A stretch of DNA of 59,637 nucleotides, from positions 1 through 59,637 of the forward strand of contig JBKDJY010000001.1 in the NCBI GenBank assembly GCA_046345275.1, written 5' to 3'. The position numbers were made by a program, and so were the translations under genes. Of the stretch, positions 23,205-31,339 are shown one piece after another; positions within the stretch are counted from its first letter, which is position 1, and the number at the start of each line of letters is the position of its first letter. The notes beneath the pieces were generated by a model that worked only from the letters and a program-made list of their open reading frames with translations, did no database searches and had not been told where the DNA came from. Origin of the DNA: UBA4416 sp046345275 (GTDB lineage Bacteria > Bacteroidota > Bacteroidia > B-17B0 > Aurantibacillaceae).

Positions 23205-25442
23205 TTAATTTCCTAACTCCAATTGATTTTTTACCAATTCGTAATAAGCACCTCTTAGTGCTGTTAATTCAGTATGATTTCCTTTTTCAATAATTTGTCC
23301 TTTATCCAATACAATAATTTGGTCAGCATTTTTTACAGTACTTAAGCGGTGCGCAATCACAACCACGGTTTTGTTTTTAAAAAACTCATTTAAGTTATTC
23401 ATAATTATTTTTTCGTTGTTGGCATCCAAAGCACTGGTTGCTTCATCAAAAAACAAGTAATCAGGGTTTTTATAAACGGCTCTTGCAATTAATATGCGTT
23501 GTTTTTGTCCTGTGCTCATGCCAACGCCTTCCATGCCAATTTTGGTATTATAACCCAGTGGTAAGCCATCAATAAATTCTTTGATGTTGGCTACGAAGAC
23601 AGCGTGTTTCAATTTTTTTGTATCTACCACATCAACCCCTACGGCAATGTTATTGGCAATGGTATCACTAAAAATATAACCTTCTTGCATCACCACGCCG
23701 CATTTATCTCGCCAATGACTCACGCCAACGTTGGACAAATTGGACAGGATAGAACCATCTGCATGGTTTACTAAGTTTATAGCGCCTTCGGTTGGTTCAT
23801 AAAACTTCAGCAGTAATTTCATCAAGGTGGTTTTACCACTGCCACTGGTTCCTACAATGGCCGTAATTTTATGAGCAGGAAGGATGATGGATAAATCTTT
23901 TAATACCAAATCATTTCCAACGCCTTCGTATTTAAAACTGATGTCATCAATCACAAAGCTACAATGACGGATGGCTTCCTCTTCTTCGGAAATATTGGGA
24001 GTGGCTTTTTCTTCATCTTCTTTGTTGTGAATTTCGCTTAATCGTTCTAAGCTTAATTTTGCATCTTGCCAATGCTGCACAAAACCAACCATTTCCATTA
24101 CGGGTGCATTCAGTTGGCCAGTGATGTAGCTGATGGATAGCATCATGCCTAATGTAACTTCCCCATCCAAAACCAACTTGGCTGCCAAAAAAGTAATGAT
24201 GATGTTTTTTAATTCGTTGATTAAAGAAGAGCCTGAGTTTTGAGCGGTTGTTAATGATAGACCTTTTAAATTGATTTTAAATGCTTTTGCTTGCAATACT
24301 TCCCATTGCCAACGCTTTTGGCGCTCGGCATTGTGCAGTTTTATTTCTTGCATGCCATTAATTAATTCCATCACCTTGCTTTGGTTTTGGCTGCTTTGAT
24401 TAAACCGTTTAAAATCCAAATCGGCTCTGCGTTTTAAAAAGAAAGTGATCCACAAAAAATAAAACAATGAACCGATGCTAAACACCACAAATATTTTTAA
24501 ACTATAAAAGGCCAATATGCCACTAAAAATAACGAAATTAAATGCCGAAAATAATGTGCTGAGGGATGAGCCTGTCAAAAAACTTTCAATGCGGTGGTTA
24601 TCGCCAATGCGCTGCATGATGTCTCCCGTCATTTTTGTATCAAAATAACTGATGGGAAGCTTCATTAATTTTACAAAAAAATCACTCACCAAGCTGATGT
24701 TAATGCGGCTACTCACATGCATAAAAATGTAGCTGCGAATAATTTCAATGGTGGTTCTGCCAAAAAACACCATCAGTTGCGAAAATAAAATCAAATAAAT
24801 AAAATGCACATCTTTGTTTTGCACGCCAATGTCAATGATGCTTTGGGTTAAAAAAGGGAAAATGAGTTGTAATAAACTACCAGCCAATAGGCCAATGAAT
24901 AATTGAAAGATGGCTTTGTAATGAGGCTTTAGGTAAGCGAAGAGAAAAGAGAACGAAGCCCCTCTCCTGTCTCCCCGAAGGGGAGATGATTGTGAGGCAG
25001 ACGCTGAGGTATCTTCTTTATAAAATTCGGGGGTTGTTTCTAAGAGCAGCAAAATGCCTTCGTCTTTGCCATCGCTAACCCAACTTTTCAAAAATTCTTC
25101 TTTGGTGTATTTAAGTATGCCGTGTGCAGGGTCGGCTATGTATACAATCTTTTTTTTTATTTGATAAATAACTACAAAATGATTTTGATTCCAATGAGCA
25201 ATGCAGGGTAGAGGCGCATCTTCTATTAATTTATCATAAGTAACTTTAACACCAAGAGTCCTAAGTCCTATTTTTTCTGCGGCTTGACTTATTCCCAATA
25301 AGCTTGTTCCTTCTCTTGTAGTTTGGCTAGATTGTAATAGTTCTTTGAGGGTATATTGTTTGCCATAATGTTTGGCTATCATGCGCAAGCAGGTTGCGCC
25401 ACAAGCCATTTCATCGGTTTGGGGGTAGTGAGTAAAAGGCAT
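23205..25442 (-). CDS. peptidase-containing ABC transporter (PCAT) with C39 double-glycine protease
   Basis: 745 residues in the PCAT order. Residues 1-135 are a C39 peptidase with intact Gln8, Cys14 (DEMACGATCL), His88 (NQNHFVVIY) and Asp104 (IADPAHG). Six membrane helices follow (about 175-460), and then the ATPase: Walker A VGTSGSGKTTL, signature MSTGQKQRILIARA, Walker B YLFFDEATSALD, H-loop IAHRLST. PCATs cut the leader after Gly-Gly and export the cargo. The double-glycine peptide two genes upstream is the obvious substrate. Residues about 147-161 form an odd Ser/Arg-rich linker coded by a GC-rich palindrome. The gene directly abuts the TlpA-like gene upstream and the HlyD-type gene downstream. 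Confidence 0.96.
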   Translation of the reverse strand: MPFTHYPQTDEMACGATCLRMIAKHYGKQYTLKELLQSSQTTREGTSLLGISQAAEKIGLRTLGVKVTYDKLIEDAPLPCIAHWNQNHFVVIYQIKKKIVYIADPAHGILKYTKEEFLKSWVSDGKDEGILLLLETTPEFYKEDTSASASQSSPLRGDRRGASFSFLFAYLKPHYKAIFQLFIGLLAGSLLQLIFPFLTQSIIDIGVQNKDVHFIYLILFSQLMVFFGRTTIEIIRSYIFMHVSSRINISLVSDFFVKLMKLPISYFDTKMTGDIMQRIGDNHRIESFLTGSSLSTLFSAFNFVIFSGILAFYSLKIFVVFSIGSLFYFLWITFFLKRRADLDFKRFNQSSQNQSKVMELINGMQEIKLHNAERQKRWQWEVLQAKAFKINLKGLSLTTAQNSGSSLINELKNIIITFLAAKLVLDGEVTLGMMLSISYITGQLNAPVMEMVGFVQHWQDAKLSLERLSEIHNKEDEEKATPNISEEEEAIRHCSFVIDDISFKYEGVGNDLVLKDLSIILPAHKITAIVGTSGSGKTTLMKLLLKFYEPTEGAINLVNHADGSILSNLSNVGVSHWRDKCGVVMQEGYIFSDTIANNIAVGVDVVDTKKLKHAVFVANIKEFIDGLPLGYNTKIGMEGVGMSTGQKQRILIARAVYKNPDYLFFDEATSALDANNEKIIMNNLNEFFKNKTVVVIAHRLSTVKNADQIIVLDKGQIIEKGNHTELTALRGAYYELVKNQLELGN
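24970..24986. repeat. REP-like GC palindrome inside the transporter gene
   Basis: Perfect 7-bp inverted repeat TCTCCCC (24970-24976) and GGGGAGA (24980-24986) with a GAA loop, in an otherwise AT-rich gene. With the adjacent CCCCTCTCC it resembles the short palindromic dispersed repeats common in Bacteroidota. It is in frame and encodes part of the linker SSPLRGDRRG between peptidase and membrane domains. Confidence 0.55.
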
Positions 25443-26840
25443 TTAATTATTTAATAAAGCCTTTCTTATTTTATCTTCAATTTCACCACTAGATGGTTTT
25501 GAACAAAAGGCATCAATAATCAAACCTTGTTTATCAATGAGTATATATCTTGGTATACCAGTAATTTTATAAGAGTTAATGAATAAAGAGTCGTTAATAT
25601 TAATATGATTGCCATTAAGCTTTTTATTCTTAATTAAAAAAGCTTGCCAACGATTTATTTCTGAATCGATTGAAATATATAATATTTGTACTTGATTATT
25701 AAATTTATAATATTCTTGTATTTTATGAGTAAATGGTAGTTCTTCTTTACATGGCCCACACCACGTGGCCCAAACATCAATAAATAGAACTTTGCCCTTA
25801 TAATCTTCTAATGATACTAATTTACCAGTGGGTGTTTTTCCTTTAAAACTAGGCGCAATATTTGCTTTACTTAATTTTTTTAATTTTTCTAAATCTCTTT
25901 TTAAATATGCATTGAATTTAGCATCTGGATAAAGTTGATGAAATACTTCGATAAGATTTTCTATAGTCGAATTTATTCCAAAGTAGGATAAATCAAAAGA
26001 TAAGTTAGAGAATAATAAAAATTCTTTAATTTTTTCACTGTATTTATGAGACTTAGATATTTCATTAAAAACCAATATAGGGTAAACATTTGGATTTGGA
26101 CAATTAATAAATGTTTTGTTCCTTATGATTGTTCTATCAAAATTATACGTCAAAAAACTTAAGAAATCTGTATAACCAGTTTTAAATAGTACAGAATCAG
26201 CAAAAATTTCATTATTTATTAAATTTAATTTATTTTCTAAATCTAAACTATCTATATATTTGCCCTCAATTGAAAAAAGAAATTTTTGCTTTTCTAACAA
26301 TAATTTTGATTCAATACATTTTTTTAATATGTATGCAATATGAATTGGTAATTTTATGCTGTCTGTAAAATTTTTATGAAATTGATTTAATTGAATATCT
26401 GATGTATTCATAAAATCAATAAAAACATCTGTGTCATCTATTTTTTCAATAGCTTTAGAAATATTACTTAGTATTCTTTTAACATTAAGCAAATAATTAT
26501 TTTGAAGTGACCCTTTCCCCAATATTTTTATATTACTATTTTCTATTAAATAGGTAATATCATTTCCAGGCTCAAGTAACAAATTAAAAAAAATAGAATC
26601 ACTCGTTCCAAAATTAAGAAATTCCGTTTCTTTTATGGGAACTAGTATTTCTCCATAACCAGTGGAATCTAAAGTTACAAAAGGATTATTTGTTTGAGAA
26701 TAATAAAAGAAAATACACTTGTTTTTATAATCTTTTGCCTTAATGGTAATTTTTGCAAGTGAATCATTAAAATTTGATTCAGCACACAAACACATTGTGG
26801 ATAAAAAAAATATAAATAACAAGTGTATTTTCTTTTTCAT
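25443..26840 (-). CDS. TlpA-like exported thiol-disulfide oxidoreductase
   Basis: 465 residues. A signal peptide (LLFIFFLSTMCLCAES, about residues 5-21) precedes a poorly conserved N-terminal region of about 320 residues with a DUF4369-like start. The C-terminal thioredoxin domain starts near 337 with APSFKGKTPTGKLVSLEDYK. It carries the redox site VWATWCGPCKEELPF and the cis-Pro segment ITGIPRYILIDKQG. It should act on disulfides in the periplasm. In this operon (0-bp spacing to the transporter) a role in oxidising or proof-reading the cysteines of the exported peptide is the natural inference. The WCGPC site is typical of reducing TlpA/ResA proteins, so direction of transfer is uncertain. 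Confidence 0.9.
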   Translation of the reverse strand: MKKKIHLLFIFFLSTMCLCAESNFNDSLAKITIKAKDYKNKCIFFYYSQTNNPFVTLDSTGYGEILVPIKETEFLNFGTSDSIFFNLLLEPGNDITYLIENSNIKILGKGSLQNNYLLNVKRILSNISKAIEKIDDTDVFIDFMNTSDIQLNQFHKNFTDSIKLPIHIAYILKKCIESKLLLEKQKFLFSIEGKYIDSLDLENKLNLINNEIFADSVLFKTGYTDFLSFLTYNFDRTIIRNKTFINCPNPNVYPILVFNEISKSHKYSEKIKEFLLFSNLSFDLSYFGINSTIENLIEVFHQLYPDAKFNAYLKRDLEKLKKLSKANIAPSFKGKTPTGKLVSLEDYKGKVLFIDVWATWCGPCKEELPFTHKIQEYYKFNNQVQILYISIDSEINRWQAFLIKNKKLNGNHININDSLFINSYKITGIPRYILIDKQGLIIDAFCSKPSSGEIEDKIRKALLNN

Positions 26841-26921
26841 TTTTCTAACTTAAATAAACTTAAAAATGAATCCAATCTAATTTTAGATATTATAGACTCA
26901 TAATTAAACAACTAACAAGTT

Positions 26922-27248
26922 CTAACGATTGAAAAAAGATGAACTAAACAAGCTAACATTTGTAGCATACAATGAACCAGTAGCAGTAACAAAGGTTGTT
27001 GATGTACTATCTTTAGTTGACCTCACTGGAGTGCAAGCGGAATTTTGCACATCAACTCCATGAGGAGTTTTTGAGCAAGCACATCCACCAACTGCCATGG
27101 GAGCACAGGATGTGCCTCCAGCTAAAGGACATTCTTGACCGTCGCAAACATTTTTTTTCGGAGGAGTCACATAGAATCCGCCTTTTAATTCTTTCATTTC
27201 TTTTGAAGTTAATAAAACTCCACTAATTTCACTAAATTGTTTTTTCAT
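26922..27248 (-). CDS. double-glycine-leader, six-cysteine precursor peptide (candidate bacteriocin/RiPP)
   Basis: 108 residues. The first 24 form a classic double-glycine leader: FSEISGVLLTSKEMKELKGG, with hydrophobic residues at the usual spacing before Gly23-Gly24. The 84-residue mature part has six cysteines (35, 40, 48, 56, 58, 72) in a Gly/Ala/Ser/Pro-rich context (GGTSCAPMAVGGCACSKTPH), then a Ser/Thr-rich tail. An even number of cysteines fits three disulfides. The gene lies between the oxidase gene and the TlpA-PCAT-HlyD operon, all on one strand, as expected for a secreted peptide and its machine. No lanthipeptide, graspetide or radical-SAM maturase is present, so disulfides are the only modification I can support. 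Target activity (antibacterial or signalling) is unknown. Confidence 0.8.
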   Translation of the reverse strand: MKKQFSEISGVLLTSKEMKELKGGFYVTPPKKNVCDGQECPLAGGTSCAPMAVGGCACSKTPHGVDVQNSACTPVRSTKDSTSTTFVTATGSLYATNVSLFSSSFFNR

Positions 27249-27361
27249 TTTTTTTTTTGATTTTTTGGTTTATAATTATGAGAATTATTTTTTACGAGGT
27301 TTATTCTCTTGATTCCTCAGAACTAATTATTGTTAAAGCCACTTTATATTTACTATTAAAT

Positions 27362-28960
27362 TTATAATATATTTTTAAGCTCGTTTAAATTAAACGTTTT
27401 AGGTAATTTTTTATTATTTAAATAAACCGTAGGTGTATATTGTACCTCTGCATTTTTGCACCATTCATTCATGGCAATGATTTTTTCTGTATGCATATCT
27501 AATAATTCCTTTGGAACAGGAAATTTTTCAACTAATTCTTCGTACGTTCTGTTTTCGTTCAAATACCAATAATCCATTGCGTTATTTAATAATTTTTTAT
27601 CCTCCATATCATTTAAGGCAAACATGTGTTTAACGAAAATTCTACTGAATGCATCTTCACTATCGCCAACTTCATATATTGTTATAATTTGGCAATCTTT
27701 ATTAGTAGATAAAATGTCATTAAAAAGTTTATATGCCTTTGCGCATGGCGTGCATGTTGGACTGCAAATTTTAATTATGATATTTTTCGCGTCTGAATTT
27801 CCTTTATGTAATCCCAAACTTTCATAACCAATTGGTGCATTAGGTTGTTCGTTTAAAGTTAAATTAAAAACGTCTTGATGATTAAATAATCTTCTCCAAG
27901 AACCATAATATTCTTCTGATTTTAATGATTTCACAATTAACGGTTTTAGTGAATACCAAACTATAATTGGAAAAAAACCACAAATAAAAAAACCAAAGAT
28001 ATTTGGTTTACTAAATTGAAATTCGAAATTTCCAAAAAATAAAGTCCAAATAAAATTAAACAATAAAACAGTTTGTATCATTAAACAAAGACGGCACCAT
28101 TGCTTTACTATTTTATACTGATAATAAATACTAAAAGGGATATAAAATGAAGTTAAAATCGATAAATAGGTTATGATAGGCTTTTTTTCGAGAAAAGAAG
28201 AAAATGGAATCAATAAATATAATGCAAGAAACCCAAAATAAAAAAAGCCATATTCACTCCAGGAAATACTAAATAGCTTAGATTCAGAACTAGTTAGCAC
28301 AGCGTCACAATTTGTTTTAACACCTCCTTCACAAATACTTTTAACAAAATCATTAGATTTATCAACCTCATATATTAATAGTAGTACTGAAATTATTAAG
28401 CCTATAAGTACTGAAAAAACAAACATTATTGCTCCTACAAAATCATTTGATGATGCAATAAAAAAATAAAGCCCAAATAGTAAAACAAAACCATATCCTG
28501 CCGCTAATAATAAAGATTTTACTTTATTATTTACTTCTTCTTTTTTATTTTTATCGTAATCAACATCTTTACTTTCATTATTTGGCTGTGCTAAAAAAAC
28601 TATTTTCGACCATTTTTCGAGAAAGACATTTTTCGCAATTGTTATTTCTTTTTTATAAAAATATGTTACTGAGTCTTCCGTTACATCAGTAACATTTATA
28701 AAATCTTTAGCTCCAATTTCTTCAATATAATAATGTGTCAAAAATGGTAAAGGTAAATCATCTAATTGCTCAAGTTCAACTTTCAAACTTTTATTATCAA
28801 TTTTGAACTTATTAAACACATTATTAAGGCTATATAAACTAGGATAGTAAGGGTTTGTAAAAAATAAAGAATCTAAACTTTTTTGACTAACAGGAACTTT
28901 TATCTTTTGTAAAAAATGGGAGGCTACACTTGTTAAATTTGTATAATACTCTAAAGCCAT
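27362..28960 (-). CDS. three-domain membrane oxidase: inactive C39-like, VKOR, thioredoxin
   Basis: 532 residues. Residues 1-125 resemble a C39 peptidase fold but lack the catalytic Cys, and the His position reads AKDFINV, so this part is a dead peptidase-like (possibly leader-binding) domain. Membrane helices start at about 150. The VKOR domain has Cys210 and Cys218 (ICEGGVKTNCDAVL) and the CxxC Cys289/Cys292 (QWCRLC), the quinone-linked disulfide-generating pair. The C-terminal thioredoxin-like domain has CSPTCTPCAKAY (CTPC at 403-406). VKOR-thioredoxin fusions create disulfides in exported proteins. It is the first gene of the cluster, 113 bp before the cysteine-rich precursor, which is its likely client. 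Confidence 0.9.
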   Translation of the reverse strand: MALEYYTNLTSVASHFLQKIKVPVSQKSLDSLFFTNPYYPSLYSLNNVFNKFKIDNKSLKVELEQLDDLPLPFLTHYYIEEIGAKDFINVTDVTEDSVTYFYKKEITIAKNVFLEKWSKIVFLAQPNNESKDVDYDKNKKEEVNNKVKSLLLAAGYGFVLLFGLYFFIASSNDFVGAIMFVFSVLIGLIISVLLLIYEVDKSNDFVKSICEGGVKTNCDAVLTSSESKLFSISWSEYGFFYFGFLALYLLIPFSSFLEKKPIITYLSILTSFYIPFSIYYQYKIVKQWCRLCLMIQTVLLFNFIWTLFFGNFEFQFSKPNIFGFFICGFFPIIVWYSLKPLIVKSLKSEEYYGSWRRLFNHQDVFNLTLNEQPNAPIGYESLGLHKGNSDAKNIIIKICSPTCTPCAKAYKLFNDILSTNKDCQIITIYEVGDSEDAFSRIFVKHMFALNDMEDKKLLNNAMDYWYLNENRTYEELVEKFPVPKELLDMHTEKIIAMNEWCKNAEVQYTPTVYLNNKKLPKTFNLNELKNIL

Positions 28961-29033
28961 AATAATATTTAATTTCTTTTTATATTATATAATGCCCGAA
29001 AGTACTAACCAGATACATTTAGATGTATATTAA

Positions 29034-29076
29034 TTTGGTTGTACTTAACAATTAAAATTCATCTTATACAACCAAA
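29034..29076. promoter_or_regulatory. candidate operator between the oxidase and XRE genes
   Basis: Perfect 10-bp inverted repeat TTTGGTTGTA (29034-29043) and TACAACCAAA (29067-29076), 23-bp spacer. It lies in the divergent intergenic region, just upstream of the XRE gene's -7 box. A second small dyad, ATACAT/ATGTAT, lies at 29013-29028. Both are plausible sites for the XRE regulator. Confidence 0.5.
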
Positions 29077-29092
29077 ATATATTAATAATAAA

Positions 29093-29100
29093 TATATTTG
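29093..29100 (+). promoter_or_regulatory. -7 box for the XRE regulator gene
   Basis: TATATTTG, an exact TAnnTTTG match, 44 bp before the ATG at 29145. It begins 16 bp after the right arm of the inverted repeat, so a bound regulator would overlap the promoter. Confidence 0.5.
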
Positions 29101-29144
29101 CATATAAATCAGGTATTAAACTTGTTGTAAAAAACAACTAATGT

Positions 29145-29522
29145 ATGGAAGAATTTAATTTAATATTAGCGAACAAATTACAAGAATTACGAAAGGAACA
29201 TGGTTTAAAACAGGATGTTTTAGCAAAGGAATTAAAGTTTACTCAGCAAGCATATAGTAAACTTGAGAGGGGTGCAAGTAATTTTACACCTGTAATTCTT
29301 AAAAGGATTTGTAATTATTTTAGTGTTTCTGCGACAACATTTTTAAATACTGGTAGTCAAACAAAATTTGATAAAAGTCCGCAAGCTAATAATCAAAATA
29401 GTTTCAATAACGAATCCAAATTAGTAGATGAGCTTATTAAATCAAAAAACGAAATTATTGCCTCGCAAGGAGAAACCATTAAACAACTCAAGGAAATGGT
29501 TGAGTTATTGAAGCGAAAATAA
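29145..29522 (+). CDS. XRE-family transcriptional regulator with C-terminal coiled coil
   Basis: 125 residues. Residues about 8-65 are a Cro/CI-type helix-turn-helix: KLQELRKEHGLKQDVLAKEL, then FTQQAYSKLERG and a third helix, PVILKRICNYF. A polar linker follows, and residues about 88-124 (LVDELIKSKNEIIASQGETI, then KQLKEMVELLKRK) form a heptad coiled coil for dimerisation. The gene is divergent from the secretion cluster and shares its promoter region, which holds a perfect inverted repeat. Regulation of the cluster and autoregulation are inferred from position. No peptide- or metal-sensing domain is visible. Confidence 0.88.
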   Translation: MEEFNLILANKLQELRKEHGLKQDVLAKELKFTQQAYSKLERGASNFTPVILKRICNYFSVSATTFLNTGSQTKFDKSPQANNQNSFNNESKLVDELIKSKNEIIASQGETIKQLKEMVELLKRK

Positions 29523-29962
29523 AAAGATTTTGCGCTGGGTTTTGTTTGAAGGAATGTGTGTTGTTAATCCTGCGGTTATTATCATCACATTTTTGTTTTA
29601 TTGTGATTACTTGTTGCCTAAGAGTTTCTAATTTTATAATACTTTCTAATTCGTAATAATTTGTTGATGACGAGTAAATACATCTATAACCAACCAACAA
29701 CTGTTAGTTTAAAATAATTTAATTTCCGCAGGATTACCCACGCTTAAACCCTTTACAAAAAATCCAGCAGAGCCAGGGATTTACTTTAAAATGTAAAAAA
29801 ATGGACAAAAGCACTTTTAAAAAAATCTCAATCCTTTATATATTTAATTGGTTATTCTTCTTTTTATTAAACTGCTTAAAGTAACTGATACTTTATAATA
29901 ACCATACATTTTTATTTAAAAAAATGACGAAAAAATAATTGTATAATTCGTGCAAAAAATTC
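29523..29962. other. 440-bp gap with an inverted repeat pair and a short coding-like remnant
   Basis: No complete gene. The 11-bp sequence TAATCCTGCGG (29565-29575) recurs inverted as CCGCAGGATTA (29726-29736). At 29780-29709 on the minus strand the translation IPGSAGFFVKGLSVGNPAEI continues to KLF and a stop. This is protein-like and ends in a proper stop, but is cut off by an in-frame stop upstream. It may be the 3' scar of a lost gene. Nothing else recognised. Confidence 0.3.
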
Positions 29963-31276
29963 TCAAATTAAATGAGCATATAAATCAAAATCATTTGCCT
30001 CATTAATTTTTACATTTGCAAAATCTCCTATTCTGATGTAATTTGTATCCGTTGATTTTACAAGGACTTCATTATCTACATCGGGACTATCAAATTCTGT
30101 TCGTCCAACAAAATAGTCATTTTCTTTTCTATCAAACAACACTTTAAAAGTCTTTCCGATTTTTTCTTGATTTAACCGATATGAAATTTCTTGCTGAATT
30201 TCCATCACTTTTTCCGCTCTTTGCTTCTTTATTTTTTCTTTTACATCGTCTTTTAATAAATAGGCATGGGTGTTTTCTTCATGCGAATAAGTAAAAATAC
30301 CCAATCGCTCAAATTTAGTGTCACTAACCCATTGCAGCATTTCTTCATGGTCTTTTTCTGTTTCGCCTGGATAACCTGCTATTAATGTTGTTCGTATGGC
30401 AATTCCAGGCACTTTATCTCTAATGCGATTGACGGTATCAATGGTTTTTTGTTTGGTAATACCTCGTCTCATGCTTGTTAGCATGTTATCCGAAATGTGT
30501 TGCAAGGGCATATCCAAATAATTACAAACATTACTTTTTTTATTCATCACGTCAAGTACATCCATCGGAAAACCACTTGGAAATGCGTAATGTAATCGAA
30601 TCCAATCTATTCCTTCAATATCACTAAGTTGATTGACTAAATTTGCCAATTCGCGTTTTTTATAAATGTCCAAACCATAATAAGTTAAATCTTGCGCTAT
30701 CAGCAACAATTCACGAACTCCTTTACTCGCTAATAATTTCGCACGCTGCACCAATTGTTCAATTGGTTCAGAAATGTGCTTTCCCCTCATTAAAGGTATG
30801 GCGCAAAAACTACAAGGCCTATCGCAACCTTCACTAATTTTAAAATAAGAAAAATGATTTGGAGTCGTTAATAATCTTTCACCAACTAATTCTTTTTTAT
30901 AATCTGCTTTTAATGTTTTTAAGAGTTTAGGTAAATCGCGCGTTCCAAAATAAGCGTCAACATCAGGAATTTCTTTTTCTAAATCATCTTTGTAACGTTC
31001 GCTTAAACAACCCGTCACATAAAGTTTTTCAATGCTTCCTTCTTTTTTTGCGCTCACATAACGTAAAATTGTATCGATACTTTCTTGCTTTGCATTTTCC
31101 ACAAAACCGCAAGTATTAATGATAACAATGTGATGATTATCAGTTTTGCTTTCGTGCTCAACCTTAAAATGATTGGCCTTTAATTGACCCATTAAAACTT
31201 CGCTATCTACAATGTTTTTACTACAACCCAATGTGACAACATTAACACTGTTTTTTTTTAGAGTTTTTGTTTTCAT
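29963..31276 (-). CDS. rimO: ribosomal protein uS12 methylthiotransferase RimO
   Basis: 437 residues. Radical-SAM methylthiotransferase that adds a methylthio group to the conserved Asp of ribosomal protein S12. The N-terminal MTTase domain has three cluster cysteines (VTLGCSKNIVDSEVLMGQL, INTCGFVENAKQESID, YVTGCLSERY). The radical-SAM motif is ISEGCDRPCSFCAIPLMRGK. Downstream are LLLIAQDLTYYGLD, YLDMPLQHISDNMLTSMRRG and IRTTLIAGYPGETEKDHEEM. The C-terminal TRAM domain follows. Differences from MiaB (ISEGC, DLT..G) support RimO. Same strand as panC, 63 bp downstream of it. Confidence 0.96.
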   Translation of the reverse strand: MKTKTLKKNSVNVVTLGCSKNIVDSEVLMGQLKANHFKVEHESKTDNHHIVIINTCGFVENAKQESIDTILRYVSAKKEGSIEKLYVTGCLSERYKDDLEKEIPDVDAYFGTRDLPKLLKTLKADYKKELVGERLLTTPNHFSYFKISEGCDRPCSFCAIPLMRGKHISEPIEQLVQRAKLLASKGVRELLLIAQDLTYYGLDIYKKRELANLVNQLSDIEGIDWIRLHYAFPSGFPMDVLDVMNKKSNVCNYLDMPLQHISDNMLTSMRRGITKQKTIDTVNRIRDKVPGIAIRTTLIAGYPGETEKDHEEMLQWVSDTKFERLGIFTYSHEENTHAYLLKDDVKEKIKKQRAEKVMEIQQEISYRLNQEKIGKTFKVLFDRKENDYFVGRTEFDSPDVDNEVLVKSTDTNYIRIGDFANVKINEANDFDLYAHLI

Positions 31277-31339
31277 GAAGCGCTAAGGTACCATTTTTTG
31301 GTAGATGGGGCTATTTGTCAAATCGTAATTTTACTTTTT

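Noticed and set aside
26922..27248. Lanthipeptide, graspetide or sactipeptide precursor
   Set aside because: No LanB/C/M, ATP-grasp or radical-SAM maturase is in the cluster; the only thiol enzymes form or break disulfides.
29488..29700. 70-residue minus-strand frame after the XRE gene
   Set aside because: Overlaps the end of the XRE gene antisense, has no leader box, and its sequence shows no conserved pattern.
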